From NCBI RefSeq assembly GCF_000974485.1, contig NZ_BBOM01000013.1, positions 158,673-222,672 on the forward strand: 64,000 nt of DNA, read 5' to 3'. The notes below the pieces were generated by a model. That model had not been told where the DNA came from. It ran no database searches and saw only the letters and a program-made list of their open reading frames with translations. Of this stretch, positions 31,428-39,615 are shown in pieces (positions within the stretch are counted from its first letter, which is position 1; each line of letters begins with the position of its first letter). A program made the position numbers and the translations under genes. The DNA is from Streptomyces sp. NBRC 109706. Lineage in GTDB: Bacteria > Actinomycetota > Actinomycetes > Streptomycetales > Streptomycetaceae.

Positions 31428-32313
31428 CAAAGAGCTGGTCGATGGCCACGTCGCAGGAGCTGTCGCAGGTGAACTGGATGCTGTTCTGACCGCGCACCAG
31501 CTCGACCTGGTTGAAGGTGCGCACCCAGCTGTCGTCCCACTCGTCGCTGTTGGTGTTGTAGTCCCGCAGATTGACCGGGTCTTCCCTGGGCGTGCCATTG
31601 ATCGAGAACGACAGGGTCTGATCGTCGCTGATCGCCGAGTAGCCGGTGTAGAGGTAGTACATGCCCGGCTCGCCCTCGAAGTCGAAGGACCAGTTGATGG
31701 TGGCGCCCTGGCGGCCCTCCAGCGCGATATAGGAGCCGGAGTCCGAGCGGGCCCCGTCGAAGGTGGCCTCCAGCGCGGCGCCGCCGCCGAGCGCGAGCTG
31801 GGTGATGTCGGCGGTGGGCAGCTCCTCGGGCTCCGGATCCTCGCTGGGATCCGGATCCGTCTCGCCCTCGGTCGAGCCCTCGTCCTCGCCCTCGCCGTCG
31901 TCGGTCGGCTCGGTGGTCTCGCCGCCGTTCGCCTGGTCGTCGCCCTCGTCGTCGCCGCTGAACAGGATGGCCGCGCCGACGCCCAGCACCACGGCGAGCA
32001 CCACCGCGATGGCGCCGACCAGCAGCCCGTTGCGGCGGGAGTCCTGATCCGGCCTGCGCCGGTCGGGCGGGCCGCCGTAGCCGCCACCGCCCTGGGTCTC
32101 GGGCGCGGCATAGCGCGCGTCGGGCGACGGCTGCTGCCGGTAGCCCTGCTGTCCGCCGAAGGTGCGCTCCCCCACCGGGCGCACCTGGTTGTACGAGGGC
32201 TGCCGGGGGGCCACCGGCTGCTGGCCCGCCGCTCCGCCCTCGGGTCGATAGAGGTAGGCGAACGGGTCGTCGCCCTCGTCAGGCGTTCCCTGGCCGGTGT
32301 TCCCCGCGCTCAT
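31408..32313 (-). CDS. membrane-anchored protein with CBM-like extracellular domain
   Basis: The protein has 301 residues. A proline/glutamine-rich cytoplasmic part (~95 residues) leads to one membrane helix (LLVGAIAVVLAVVLGVGAAI, residues ~97-116). A very acidic, Thr-rich spacer follows, then a C-terminal domain of ~140 residues with YIALEGRQGATINWSFDFEG, YYLYTGYSAI and VRTFNQVELVRG. That last part looks like a carbohydrate-binding beta-sandwich. Function unknown; the family is found in streptomycetes near cdgB. Its 3' end overlaps the convergent aldolase gene by 20 bases. Confidence 0.8.
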   Translation of the reverse strand: MSAGNTGQGTPDEGDDPFAYLYRPEGGAAGQQPVAPRQPSYNQVRPVGERTFGGQQGYRQQPSPDARYAAPETQGGGGYGGPPDRRRPDQDSRRNGLLVGAIAVVLAVVLGVGAAILFSGDDEGDDQANGGETTEPTDDGEGEDEGSTEGETDPDPSEDPEPEELPTADITQLALGGGAALEATFDGARSDSGSYIALEGRQGATINWSFDFEGEPGMYYLYTGYSAISDDQTLSFSINGTPREDPVNLRDYNTNSDEWDDSWVRTFNQVELVRGQNSIQFTCDSSCDVAIDQLFVTDEQL

Positions 32314-32412
32314 CGACTGCCGCTCCTTCGTTGCTGCGATACCACATGCCCCACCCCATCCTGCTGCGGGCGAGCCTACCCCGTTCGGGCGAAGCCCCGG
32401 TCCAGACGGCGA

Positions 32413-32505
32413 GGTCCCCGCCGGGGGCCGGCGGGGACCCGCGCGGGACGTGCGAAAACGCGCGAGGAACGTGCGGGGAACGCGCGAGAACGTTCGGAGT
32501 CGTTC
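32413..32505. terminator. terminator hairpin plus short repeats after cdgB
   Basis: GGTCCCCGCC (32413-32422) and GGCGGGGACC (32430-32439) form a perfect 10-bp stem around a 7-base loop. From ~32447 to 32505 a loose AACG-(C/T)GCG-(A/G)G unit recurs four times. The rest of the 263-base gap, including two copies of GGTCGCGCCCCCCGG near 32535, has no gene. Confidence 0.5.
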
Positions 32506-32576
32506 GCGGACGGAAGCTGTTCCGGTCGCGAACGGTCGCGCCCCCCGGGTCGCGCCCCCCGGGGGTGGGCGGCCGG

Positions 32577-34202
32577 TCAGCTGGCCCGGCGTCGGCCCTG
32601 GGCGCGGGCGCGCTTCTCCACGTACATCCTCTGGTCCGCCGACTCCAGGACCTCCTCGGTCGTCATCCCGCAGGCGGCCCAGCCGATGCCGAAGCTGGCG
32701 CCCACCCGCACGCCACGGCCCTCGACCCGGATCGGGGGCATGATCGAGCCACGCAGCCGCATGGCCAGATCCGCCGCGTCCGAGGGGCGCAGGCCCTCGG
32801 CCAGCACCACGAACTCGTCGCCGCCGAGCCTGGCCACCGTGTCGTTGTCCCTGACCCCCTGCTCCAGCCGGCGCGCCACCTCGACCAGCACCGCGTCGCC
32901 GCAGACATGGCCGAACTGGTCGTTGATCGACTTGAAGCCGTCCAGATCGCAGAAGAGCACGGCCAGGCCCTTGCCGTCGCTGCCGGGGGCGTCCGGCTGG
33001 CAGACGTGCTCGTGGTGGTCGAAGGCGTGGGTGCGGGCGTAGGCCGACTCGTCGAAGAACGTGGCCGTCACCGCCCCGGGGCCGGTCGGCATCGGGACAT
33101 GGAGATGCGGCGGGCTGGTGCAGATCCGGCTGCTCAGCCGGGCGCGCAGCTCAGCGCTGTTGGGCAGCCCGGTGAGCGAGTCGTGGCTGGCGCGATGGGC
33201 GAGGGCCAGCTCGTGCCGCTTGCGGTCCTCGATGTCCTCGACATGGGTGAGCTGCACCTGCGGCCCGGCCGCCGAGTCGGCCACCACGGAGTTGCGCAGG
33301 CTGACCCACACATAGGAGCCGTCGTTGCGGGCCAGCCGCAGCTCGGCGCGGCCGCCGTCGTTGGTGGTGGCGAGCAGCACCGCCCGGTCCTCGGGGTGCA
33401 CCAGATCGTGGAAGCTGTAGCGGCGCAGCGCGGCGGCGGTGCGGCCGAGCAGCCGGCAGAGCGCGTCGTTCACCCGGAGCAGCCGGCCGTCGCTGTCACC
33501 GCCGACCTCGGCGATCGCCATCCCGCTCGGCGCGTACTCGAACGCCTGCCGGAAGCTCTCCTCGCTGGCCCGCAGCGCCTGCTGTTCGCGTTCCAGGCGG
33601 ACCAGCGCGCGCTGCATGTTGCCGCGCAGCCTGGCGTTGCTGATGGCGATGGCGGCCTGGGAGGCGTAGAGCTGGAGCGCCTCGCAGCCCCAGGGCCCCG
33701 GACGGCGGCCGTTGCGCGGCTTGTCGACCTCAAGGACGGCGAGCAGCTCTCCGTCCGAGGCGTACATCGGCGCGAAGAGGCGGTCCATCGGATGCCACTC
33801 GTCGGGGTAGCGGGGGGCGGGCCCCGTGGTGTGCCACTGGGGGACGTCGTCGTGGTCCAGCACCCAGCCCTCGGTGTACGGGATGAAGCGGAGTTCGCCC
33901 CAGCGCTCGCCCATGTTGAGCCGGCGGTCCCAGGACTCCCGGGAGCCGGTGCGGCCGGCGATGGCCGCCTCGGCCTTGTCGGTCTCGACACGGTCGCTGC
34001 CGGCCACGGCGGCGACCAGGAGGTTTCCGTCGGGCCTGACCACATTGACCGAGGCCAGCTCGAAGCCGAGCGCGGTCACGGTGCCGTCGGCGATGGTCTG
34101 CAGGGTGTCCGCCATGCTTCGGGCGGTGTTCAGCTGAGCGACGACCTGGTGCAACTCCCGCAGCGAGGCAAGGCGCACATAGGGCTCCGTCTCCGTTTCC
34201 AT
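32577..34202 (-). CDS. cdgB: diguanylate cyclase CdgB (GAF-PAS-GGDEF)
   Basis: The protein has 541 residues from the ATG at 34202 (GGGGGAG ribosome site), beginning METETEPYVRLASLRELHQV. A GAF domain spans about residues 20-190, a PAS domain 210-320, a linker with coiled stretch follows, and the GGDEF domain spans ~335-510. The active site is LGGDEFVVLAEG, and an RxxD inhibitory site (RDND) lies 5 residues before it, so the enzyme should make c-di-GMP and be product-inhibited. In S. coelicolor CdgB controls development and is a BldD target; a BldD-type box and a Crp-type site lie upstream here. Confidence 0.93.
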   Translation of the reverse strand: METETEPYVRLASLRELHQVVAQLNTARSMADTLQTIADGTVTALGFELASVNVVRPDGNLLVAAVAGSDRVETDKAEAAIAGRTGSRESWDRRLNMGERWGELRFIPYTEGWVLDHDDVPQWHTTGPAPRYPDEWHPMDRLFAPMYASDGELLAVLEVDKPRNGRRPGPWGCEALQLYASQAAIAISNARLRGNMQRALVRLEREQQALRASEESFRQAFEYAPSGMAIAEVGGDSDGRLLRVNDALCRLLGRTAAALRRYSFHDLVHPEDRAVLLATTNDGGRAELRLARNDGSYVWVSLRNSVVADSAAGPQVQLTHVEDIEDRKRHELALAHRASHDSLTGLPNSAELRARLSSRICTSPPHLHVPMPTGPGAVTATFFDESAYARTHAFDHHEHVCQPDAPGSDGKGLAVLFCDLDGFKSINDQFGHVCGDAVLVEVARRLEQGVRDNDTVARLGGDEFVVLAEGLRPSDAADLAMRLRGSIMPPIRVEGRGVRVGASFGIGWAACGMTTEEVLESADQRMYVEKRARAQGRRRAS

Positions 34203-34272
34203 CACTCCCCCGGGCGCGAAATGCACGTGCAGATACTGAGGCCACTGAATCACAGGGAGCTGCCCACTAGGT

Positions 34273-34283
34273 ACACAGGGTCA
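34273..34283. promoter_or_regulatory. BldD-type box upstream of cdgB
   Basis: ACACAGGGTCA fits the core ACnCwGnGTnA of the published BldD consensus at every fixed position. It is 71 bases upstream of the cdgB start codon. BldD bound to c-di-GMP represses cdgB in Streptomyces, giving feedback on second-messenger production. Confidence 0.7.
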
Positions 34284-34299
34284 GCGATTAGTAGCCTAC

Positions 34300-34315
34300 T
34301 GTGACTCATGTCACA
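34300..34315. promoter_or_regulatory. Crp-type palindrome between cdgB and the flavin reductase gene
   Basis: TGTGACTCATGTCACA is TGTGA-N6-TCACA, a full-symmetry CRP/FNR-type site, and contains GTG-N6-GTCAC, which fits the motif reported for Streptomyces Crp (GTG-N6-GNCAC). It lies 98 bases upstream of cdgB and 100 upstream of the divergent flavin reductase gene. Confidence 0.55.
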
Positions 34316-34415
34316 CTGCGAGCAGGTTCCGTCGCGCGATGTAGGACGAGCCCCCACAAAGCCCTGGTTCCCCGGCCCGATGCCGGCCCGGGGGTCGGGA
34401 CGTTAGCGTGCCGGG

Positions 34416-35006
34416 GTGTCTCTTCCAGCCCGGCGCCCCGCGCCCCCCGTCGCCCCCGTCCCGCCCCCGACGGCGTCCGCCGGGCCCGTCGCGCATGCTG
34501 AGGGGGTGAGCGAGGAGGAGTTCCGAGGAGCGATGGCCAGGCTCGCCGGCGGCGTGGTGCTGATCACCGCGCACGACGAGGACGAGGGCCCGCGCGGCGC
34601 CCCCGCCGGGATGACGGCGACGGCGTTTCTCTCCGTCTCCCTGGCACCGCCGCTGGTGCTGGCCAGCGTGCGCACCGGCTCCCGGATGGACGAGATCCTT
34701 GAGGCCCAACCCCTCTGGGCCGCCTCGCTGTTGGGCCAGGAGCAGCGCGTCACCGCGGGGCGGTTCGCGATGAGCGGCCGGCTCAGCGACCGGCTGCTCT
34801 TCCAGGAGGTGCCCCATGTGCTCGGCGAGTTCACCGGCGCGCCGCTGGTGAAGGGGGCCCTGGCCACGCTGGAGTGCCGCACCGAGAGCCGCGTCCTCGC
34901 CGGCGACCACACCCTGCTGATCGCGCGGGTGCTGCGCGCCGGGGTGCCGGTCGAGACGGGCGAGCCGCTGCTCTACTACCGGGGCGCCTACCGCCGCCTG
35001 GGCTAA
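34416..35006 (+). CDS. flavin reductase-like FMN-binding protein
   Basis: The protein has 196 residues from GTG 34416; a GTG at 34506 (VSEEEF) is possible and would remove a Pro-rich, poorly conserved head. The core reads FRGAMARLAGGVVLITAHDED, GMTATAFLSVSLAPPLVLASV and AASLLGQEQR. Near residue 140 it has GAPLVKGALATLECRTE and it ends LLYYRGAYRRLG. All are typical of flavin reductase/FMN-binding split-barrel proteins, the reductase partner of two-component monooxygenases. The partner is not nearby. Confidence 0.83.
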   Translation: MSLPARRPAPPVAPVPPPTASAGPVAHAEGVSEEEFRGAMARLAGGVVLITAHDEDEGPRGAPAGMTATAFLSVSLAPPLVLASVRTGSRMDEILEAQPLWAASLLGQEQRVTAGRFAMSGRLSDRLLFQEVPHVLGEFTGAPLVKGALATLECRTESRVLAGDHTLLIARVLRAGVPVETGEPLLYYRGAYRRLG

Positions 35007-35017
35007 GGCCCGGACCG

Positions 35018-35452
35018 TCAGTCCCACTGGGCGCGGCCGGTGCGCCCCTTCTTCAGCTCGGCACGGCGCCGCTTCTCCCGCAGCCGGCGCTCCACCAGGG
35101 AGCGCGGCTTCTTCTTGGCGCGACGCGCCGGTGGCGGCGGCTCGGTGGCCTCGGCCAGCAGCCCGACCAACCGCTGCGCGGCCGCCTCGCGGTTCCGCCA
35201 CTGGGAGCGGTGCTCGCTGGCGCGCACCACCAGCGTCCCCGACTCCGTCAACCGACCGGCGAGACGGGCCAGGGCGCGCTCCTTCCAGACCTCGGGCAGC
35301 GCCCGGGAGGCCGCCACGTCGAAGCGCAACTCGACCTGGGTGTCAGAGGTGTTGACATGCTGACCGCCCGGCCCCGAGGCGCGCGAGAACCGCCAGCGCA
35401 ACTCCGACTCGGGGAGGCTGACCGCATCACGGATGAGGTAAGGACCGGACAT
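35018..35452 (-). CDS. arfB: alternative ribosome-rescue factor ArfB-like (GGQ peptidyl-tRNA hydrolase)
   Basis: The protein has 144 residues from ATG 35452 (MSGPYLIRDAVSL); an ATG three codons earlier is possible. The release-factor catalytic motif GPGGQHVN is near residue 27, and the C-terminal ~40 residues are a very basic tail (KKKPRSLVERRLREKRRRAEL) that in ArfB enters the empty mRNA channel. It frees ribosomes stalled without a stop codon by cutting peptidyl-tRNA. Length and tail fit the family. It converges on the flavin reductase gene with an 11-base gap. Confidence 0.9.
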   Translation of the reverse strand: MSGPYLIRDAVSLPESELRWRFSRASGPGGQHVNTSDTQVELRFDVAASRALPEVWKERALARLAGRLTESGTLVVRASEHRSQWRNREAAAQRLVGLLAEATEPPPPARRAKKKPRSLVERRLREKRRRAELKKGRTGRAQWD

Positions 35453-35624
35453 ACGTTCCATGTTCCCGCGTCCGCCCCCGGGACGCATATCGGTTTTCCC
35501 ACGGTCAACTCACGTTTCACCCAAGCCGCTGTGGAACCGGCGCTCGGCTGACATCGTTGGGGACAGTGAGGGTAACGTCTTCGCAAAGAAGACCCTGAAC
35601 GATCCGTACTAAGGGGATATCTCC

Positions 35625-36200
35625 ATGGGTGTGAGCCTGTCCAAGGGTGGCAACGTCTCGCTGAGCAAGGAGGCTCCGGGCCTGACCGCGGTCACCGTCG
35701 GCCTGGGCTGGGATGTCCGCACCACCACCGGTACCGACTTCGACCTCGACGCCAGCGCCCTGGGCGTGAACGCCGAGGGCAAGATCGTGTCGGACCAGCA
35801 CTTCATCTTCTACAACAACCTCGCCACCCCCGATGGCACCATCCAGCACACCGGGGACAACCTCACCGGCGAGGGCGAGGGCGACGACGAGCAGATCAAG
35901 GTCGGTCTCGCCGGTCTGCCGCCCGAGGTCGACAAGATCGTCTTCCCGGTGTCGATCCACGACGCCGACAACCGCGGTCAGAACTTCGGCCAGGTCCGCA
36001 ACGCCTTCATCCGCGTGGTCAACCAGGCGGACGGCGTCGAGCTGGCCCGTTACGACCTCACCGAGGACGCCTCCACCGAGACCGCCATGGTCTTCGGCGA
36101 GCTGTACCGCAACGGCGCCGAGTGGAAGTTCCGCGCCGTCGGCCAGGGCTACGCCTCCGGCCTGGCCGGTATCGCCCAGGACTTCGGCGTCAACGTCTGA
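35625..36200 (+). CDS. TerD-family protein
   Basis: The protein has 191 residues, the standard length of TerD/TerE proteins. It starts MGVSLSKGGNVSLSKEAPGL and has the calcium-binding acidic segments DFDLDASALGVNAEGK near residue 39 and HDADNRGQNFGQ near 112. FYNNLATPDG follows the first. TerD proteins are cytoplasmic calcium-binding stress proteins linked to tellurite resistance and, in Streptomyces, to normal development. It is a single gene: a hairpin terminator follows at 36234-36275. A TerD-type domain also occurs fused to the kinase at 52977. Confidence 0.93.
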   Translation: MGVSLSKGGNVSLSKEAPGLTAVTVGLGWDVRTTTGTDFDLDASALGVNAEGKIVSDQHFIFYNNLATPDGTIQHTGDNLTGEGEGDDEQIKVGLAGLPPEVDKIVFPVSIHDADNRGQNFGQVRNAFIRVVNQADGVELARYDLTEDASTETAMVFGELYRNGAEWKFRAVGQGYASGLAGIAQDFGVNV

Positions 36201-36233
36201 GTCCCCCGGTCTCCGGCTGATCGCCCGTCGACC

Positions 36234-36275
36234 GGCCGGACGCGTCCCCGCCCCAGCGCCGGGACGCGTCCGGCC
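36234..36275 (+). terminator. terminator after the TerD gene
   Basis: A perfect 15-bp stem (36234-36248 with 36261-36275, GGCCGGACGCGTCCC and complement) closes a 12-base loop 34 bases past the stop. No U-run follows, as is usual for terminators in this genome. Confidence 0.75.
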
Positions 36276-36398
36276 CGACGCGCCCTGGCACGCCCAAGGC
36301 CGGGGCGCCCGCCGGGCCCGGGGGCAATCGCGGCGAGAATTCCCCCGTGCGGCATGGGTACTTGCCTTCCCCATTCCCGTACTGAAGGGTATGGGCCC

Positions 36399-36917
36399 AT
36401 GCAGATCGTCATCACCTCGCGGAAGGCGGCGACGCTCGACACCTGGCGACGGGCGCGCGTGGCCGGCCCCGAGGTGACGTTCCATCTGGGGTGGCGCTCC
36501 GCCATGCCGGTGGACGCGATGGTGGTGGCGGGCGTGCACGCCTTCCCCCGCCTCGGCGGGCGACCGCGCTGGGATCGCGCCCAGATCATCGAGAACACGC
36601 ACTACGACGCCTGGCCCAAGTTCCTGGTGGTGCCGCCGACTCGGCCCATGGTGCTCGGCGAGGACGGCGTCGCCCGGATCCACCCGGACTTCCGCCGGAT
36701 CACCCCCGCCTCCTATGCCGCTTCCGAGGCGATCGCCGAGATCGTCCGCTGGAACGAGACGCAGGACGACGCCATCTCGGCCGCCGAAGTGAACCTGCCG
36801 CTGCTGGAGTTCGACAATCCGGCGGACGCGTCCAGCGCCCGCGCCTTCCAGACCGCGCTCCGCGACCGGCTCACCGCCGAGACGGTGCCCGCCGACCTCA
36901 CCGGGCGGTACCGCTGA
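36399..36917 (+). CDS. conserved hypothetical protein
   Basis: The protein has 172 residues from ATG 36399 (MQIVITSRKAATLD). No family recognised. It shows GWRSAMPVDAMVVAGVHAFPRLGG, a DRAQIIENTHYDAWPKFLVVPP stretch with conserved-looking His and Trp, and a helical end. No signal peptide or membrane helix. An ADP-ribose-binding (macro-like) fold is conceivable from the start and the glycine-rich loop but cannot be supported further. It converges on mqnC with a short gap. Confidence 0.65.
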   Translation: MQIVITSRKAATLDTWRRARVAGPEVTFHLGWRSAMPVDAMVVAGVHAFPRLGGRPRWDRAQIIENTHYDAWPKFLVVPPTRPMVLGEDGVARIHPDFRRITPASYAASEAIAEIVRWNETQDDAISAAEVNLPLLEFDNPADASSARAFQTALRDRLTAETVPADLTGRYR

Positions 36918-36941
36918 CGCCGGCCGGACAGGGCCGGCCGG

Positions 36942-38132
36942 CTAGTTCGCCTCGATCAGGCGCAGTTCGGGATGTGCGGTGCCGCCCTCGATGGCGGTGG
37001 AGGAGAGATGTGACACCACCCGGTCGTCGACCGGGTCGAGCGCCGGATCGTCGTGCACCACCAGATGCTCGTAGGTGGTGGCCCGCTGGGCCGGCACCCG
37101 GCCGGCGGAGCGGATCAGCTGGATCAACTCCATGCGGTTGGAACGGTGCTTGGCGCCCGCCGAGGAGACCACGTTCTCCTCCAGCATCACCGAGCCGAGA
37201 TCGTCCGCCCCGTAGTGCAGGGAGAGTTGGCCGACCTCCTTGCCCGTGGTCAGCCAGGAGCCCTGGATATGCGCCACGTTGTCCAGGAAGATCCGGGCGA
37301 TCGCGATCATCCGCAGATACTCGAAGAGCGTCGCCTGGGTCTGGCCCCGCAGCTTGTTGTTCTCCGGCTGGTAGGTATAGGGAATGAACGCGCGGAACCC
37401 GCCCGTGCGGTCCTGCACCTCGCGCACCATCCGCAGATGTTCGATCCGCTCGGCGTTGGTCTCCCCCGTGCCCATCAGCATGGTGACCGTGGACTCGACG
37501 CCCAGGCGGTGCGCCGTCTCCATGATCTCCAGCCACTCCTCGCCGGACTCCTTGAGCGGAGCGATGGCCGTGCGCGCCCTCGCGGGCAGCAGCTCGGCCC
37601 CGGCGCCGGCGAACGAGTCCAGGCCGGCCGTGCTCAGCCGGCGGATCGCCTCCTCCGCGGTGACGCCCGAGATACGCGCCATATGGGCCACCTCGGAGGC
37701 GCCCAGCGAGTGGATCACCAGCTCGGGGAACGCCTTCTTGATGGCCGAGAAGTGCTCCTCGTAGTACTCCACGCCGAAGTCCGGGTGGTGGCCGCCCTGG
37801 AACATGATCTGGGTGCCGCCCAGCGCCACCGTCTCCGCGCAGCGGCGCAGGATGTCGTCCAGATCCCTGGTCCACACCTTGTCGCTCTTGGGCGGGGCGT
37901 AGAAGGCGCAGAACTTGCAGGCCGTGACACAGGCGTTGGTGTAGTTGATGTTGCGCTCGATGATGTAGGTGGCGATGTGCTCCACCCCGGCGTAGCGCCG
38001 CCGGCGCGCGGCGTCGGCCGCCTGCCCCAGCGCGTGCAACGGCGCGGAGCGGTAGAGGTCCAGCGCCTCCTCGGGGGTGATCCGCCCGCCCTCGGCGGCA
38101 CGGTCCAGCACGCTGGCGAACTCGGCGCCCAT
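36942..38132 (-). CDS. mqnC: cyclic dehypoxanthinyl futalosine synthase MqnC
   Basis: The protein has 396 residues from ATG 38132 (GGAGGG ribosome site). It is a radical-SAM enzyme with the iron-sulfur motif CVTACKFCAF (CxxxCxxC) near residue 68. GGTQIMFQGGHHPDFG follows near 103 and GAGAELLPARARTAI near 180. These and the total length identify MqnC rather than MqnE. It cyclises dehypoxanthinyl futalosine in the futalosine route to menaquinone. mqnA and mqnE lie 4 and 10 kb further on, on the same strand. Confidence 0.93.
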   Translation of the reverse strand: MGAEFASVLDRAAEGGRITPEEALDLYRSAPLHALGQAADAARRRRYAGVEHIATYIIERNINYTNACVTACKFCAFYAPPKSDKVWTRDLDDILRRCAETVALGGTQIMFQGGHHPDFGVEYYEEHFSAIKKAFPELVIHSLGASEVAHMARISGVTAEEAIRRLSTAGLDSFAGAGAELLPARARTAIAPLKESGEEWLEIMETAHRLGVESTVTMLMGTGETNAERIEHLRMVREVQDRTGGFRAFIPYTYQPENNKLRGQTQATLFEYLRMIAIARIFLDNVAHIQGSWLTTGKEVGQLSLHYGADDLGSVMLEENVVSSAGAKHRSNRMELIQLIRSAGRVPAQRATTYEHLVVHDDPALDPVDDRVVSHLSSTAIEGGTAHPELRLIEAN

Positions 38133-38244
38133 CACGTTCCCTCCGACGGTTCGACGGCCGTTCGGCCATGTCACGGCCGTTCCAGCGTACGCCAGCCACT
38201 TCCGGCGACCCGGTGCGGCCGGGGCGTGTGGCCGGGCGTGCCGG

Positions 38245-39369
38245 TCAGCCCTCGGGGCTCTCGTACCAGTCGGTGCCGCCCAGCATGAAGGACCACCCGG
38301 TCTGGCCGCTGGTGGCGCTGGTGCGCAACGGCTCGCCCTCGTCGTCGATCACCAGCACGCCCTCGCGGTCGCCGCTCGACCAGGCCAGCTCCAGGTACCA
38401 GTCGACGTCATGCTCCTCGGTGTGCGCGGTGACATAGAGGACCAACGGGTCCGACTCGTCCACCCACAGCGGCAGTTCGGGCTGGCCGGCGCGGGCGGTC
38501 GGGCCCGGCGTCACCGCGTCCAGGTCGACGTCGAAGGCGGCGGTGTCGACGGGGCCGCCGCCGCAGGCGCTGTAGCCGGTGTAGAGGTTCCAGGGCAGCG
38601 GTTCGTCGGCCCTGGTGACGCGGACATGGAGGTCCTGGAGGACCACCGTCCCCTCGCCGGTGCCCTGGACGGTCAGCTCGACATACTGCTCCCCGGCCGG
38701 GACGGCGCCCATCGCGCGGGCCCAGCCGGGCGCTTCGGGCTCGTGCGGCGGCGGGGGGACGGACTCGGGGTCGGCGTCGACGAGGTAGTGGTTGCCGCAG
38801 GGGCCTTCGAACGCGTGGGGGCGGACGGCCACGGAGACGGGCGCCGGCTCGTCGCCGGCGGCCGGCGGAGGCGGCCGCACCGGATCCTTCGGATCCGTCC
38901 CGTCCTCGCGCAGGGCGAACAGCAGCCCCGCGGTCAGCGTCAGGGCGGCGGCCGCGGCGGCGGCGCCGACGACGACCGGCGCGCGGCGCCATCGCGGCCG
39001 CTCGGGCGGTTGCTCGGCCGGTTGCTCGGGCGGTTGCTCGGCCCGGGCGGGCGGCGCGGGCGGCGCGGCCGGGGGCTCAGGTTCGGGATCCGGGGCGGCG
39101 CGGCGTTCCCGTTGCCGCTCGCGCGCGGTGTCGGCCGCGATCCAGCGGCGGTGCAGCTCCACCAGCTCCTCCGGCGTCGCCCGGCACTGCCGCGCGAACC
39201 GCTCCACCGTCGCGAACTCCGGGGGCAGTCCCTCCCCCTTGCAGTAGCGGTGCAGCGTCGACGGGCTCAGATGCAGGCGCTTGGCCAGCGTGCCGTAGCT
39301 CAGCCCGGAGCGGCCCTTCAACTCCGCGAGCAGCGCCGCGAGATCGGCGATCTCCGCGTCCGTGGCCAT
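38245..39369 (-). CDS. transmembrane XRE-type one-component regulator
   Basis: The protein has 374 residues from ATG 39369 (GGGGGAGAG ribosome site). The cytoplasmic N-terminus has a helix-turn-helix (SYGTLAKRLHLSPSTLHRYC, residues ~24-43). A Pro/Ala/Glu-rich linker and one membrane helix (VVVGAAAAAAALTLTAGLLF) near residue 137 follow. The ~210-residue extracellular domain has two Cys-containing segments (GPCGNHYLVD, YSACGGGPVD). This domain order with the FEGPCGNHYLVD segment suits a membrane-bound regulator that senses outside signals. The divergent lipoprotein gene is the likely partner. Confidence 0.82.
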   Translation of the reverse strand: MATDAEIADLAALLAELKGRSGLSYGTLAKRLHLSPSTLHRYCKGEGLPPEFATVERFARQCRATPEELVELHRRWIAADTARERQRERRAAPDPEPEPPAAPPAPPARAEQPPEQPAEQPPERPRWRRAPVVVGAAAAAAALTLTAGLLFALREDGTDPKDPVRPPPPAAGDEPAPVSVAVRPHAFEGPCGNHYLVDADPESVPPPPHEPEAPGWARAMGAVPAGEQYVELTVQGTGEGTVVLQDLHVRVTRADEPLPWNLYTGYSACGGGPVDTAAFDVDLDAVTPGPTARAGQPELPLWVDESDPLVLYVTAHTEEHDVDWYLELAWSSGDREGVLVIDDEGEPLRTSATSGQTGWSFMLGGTDWYESPEG

Positions 39370-39560
39370 CTCTCCCCCTGGTTCCGCGTCCCGGCTCGGC
39401 ATTCGACGCGCCCGCCATCCTTCCAGCTCACGGAGGGTTCGAATGTCCCGGCCTCCCGTCCCGGCCGGCGGCGCTGGTGGCCGGGACGGAATCCGGCCCA
39501 ACCTGTGGTCGTCCGGCGAACGACCTCGCCGGATTCGGTCGCACCGGCCCTCGGGCCGCG

Positions 39561-39596
39561 CCGATATCCCAGCCGATATCCCAGCCGATATCCCAC
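39561..39596. repeat. three tandem 12-base repeats before a lipoprotein gene
   Basis: CCGATATCCCAG, CCGATATCCCAG and CCGATATCCCAC follow without a gap, 20 bases before the lipoprotein ATG at 39616 and within the divergent gap from the membrane-bound XRE regulator. Each unit has the palindrome GATATC. They may be binding sites; a variable tandem repeat is the simpler reading. Confidence 0.7.
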
Positions 39597-39615
39597 TCGA
39601 AGGAAGCAGCCCCTC

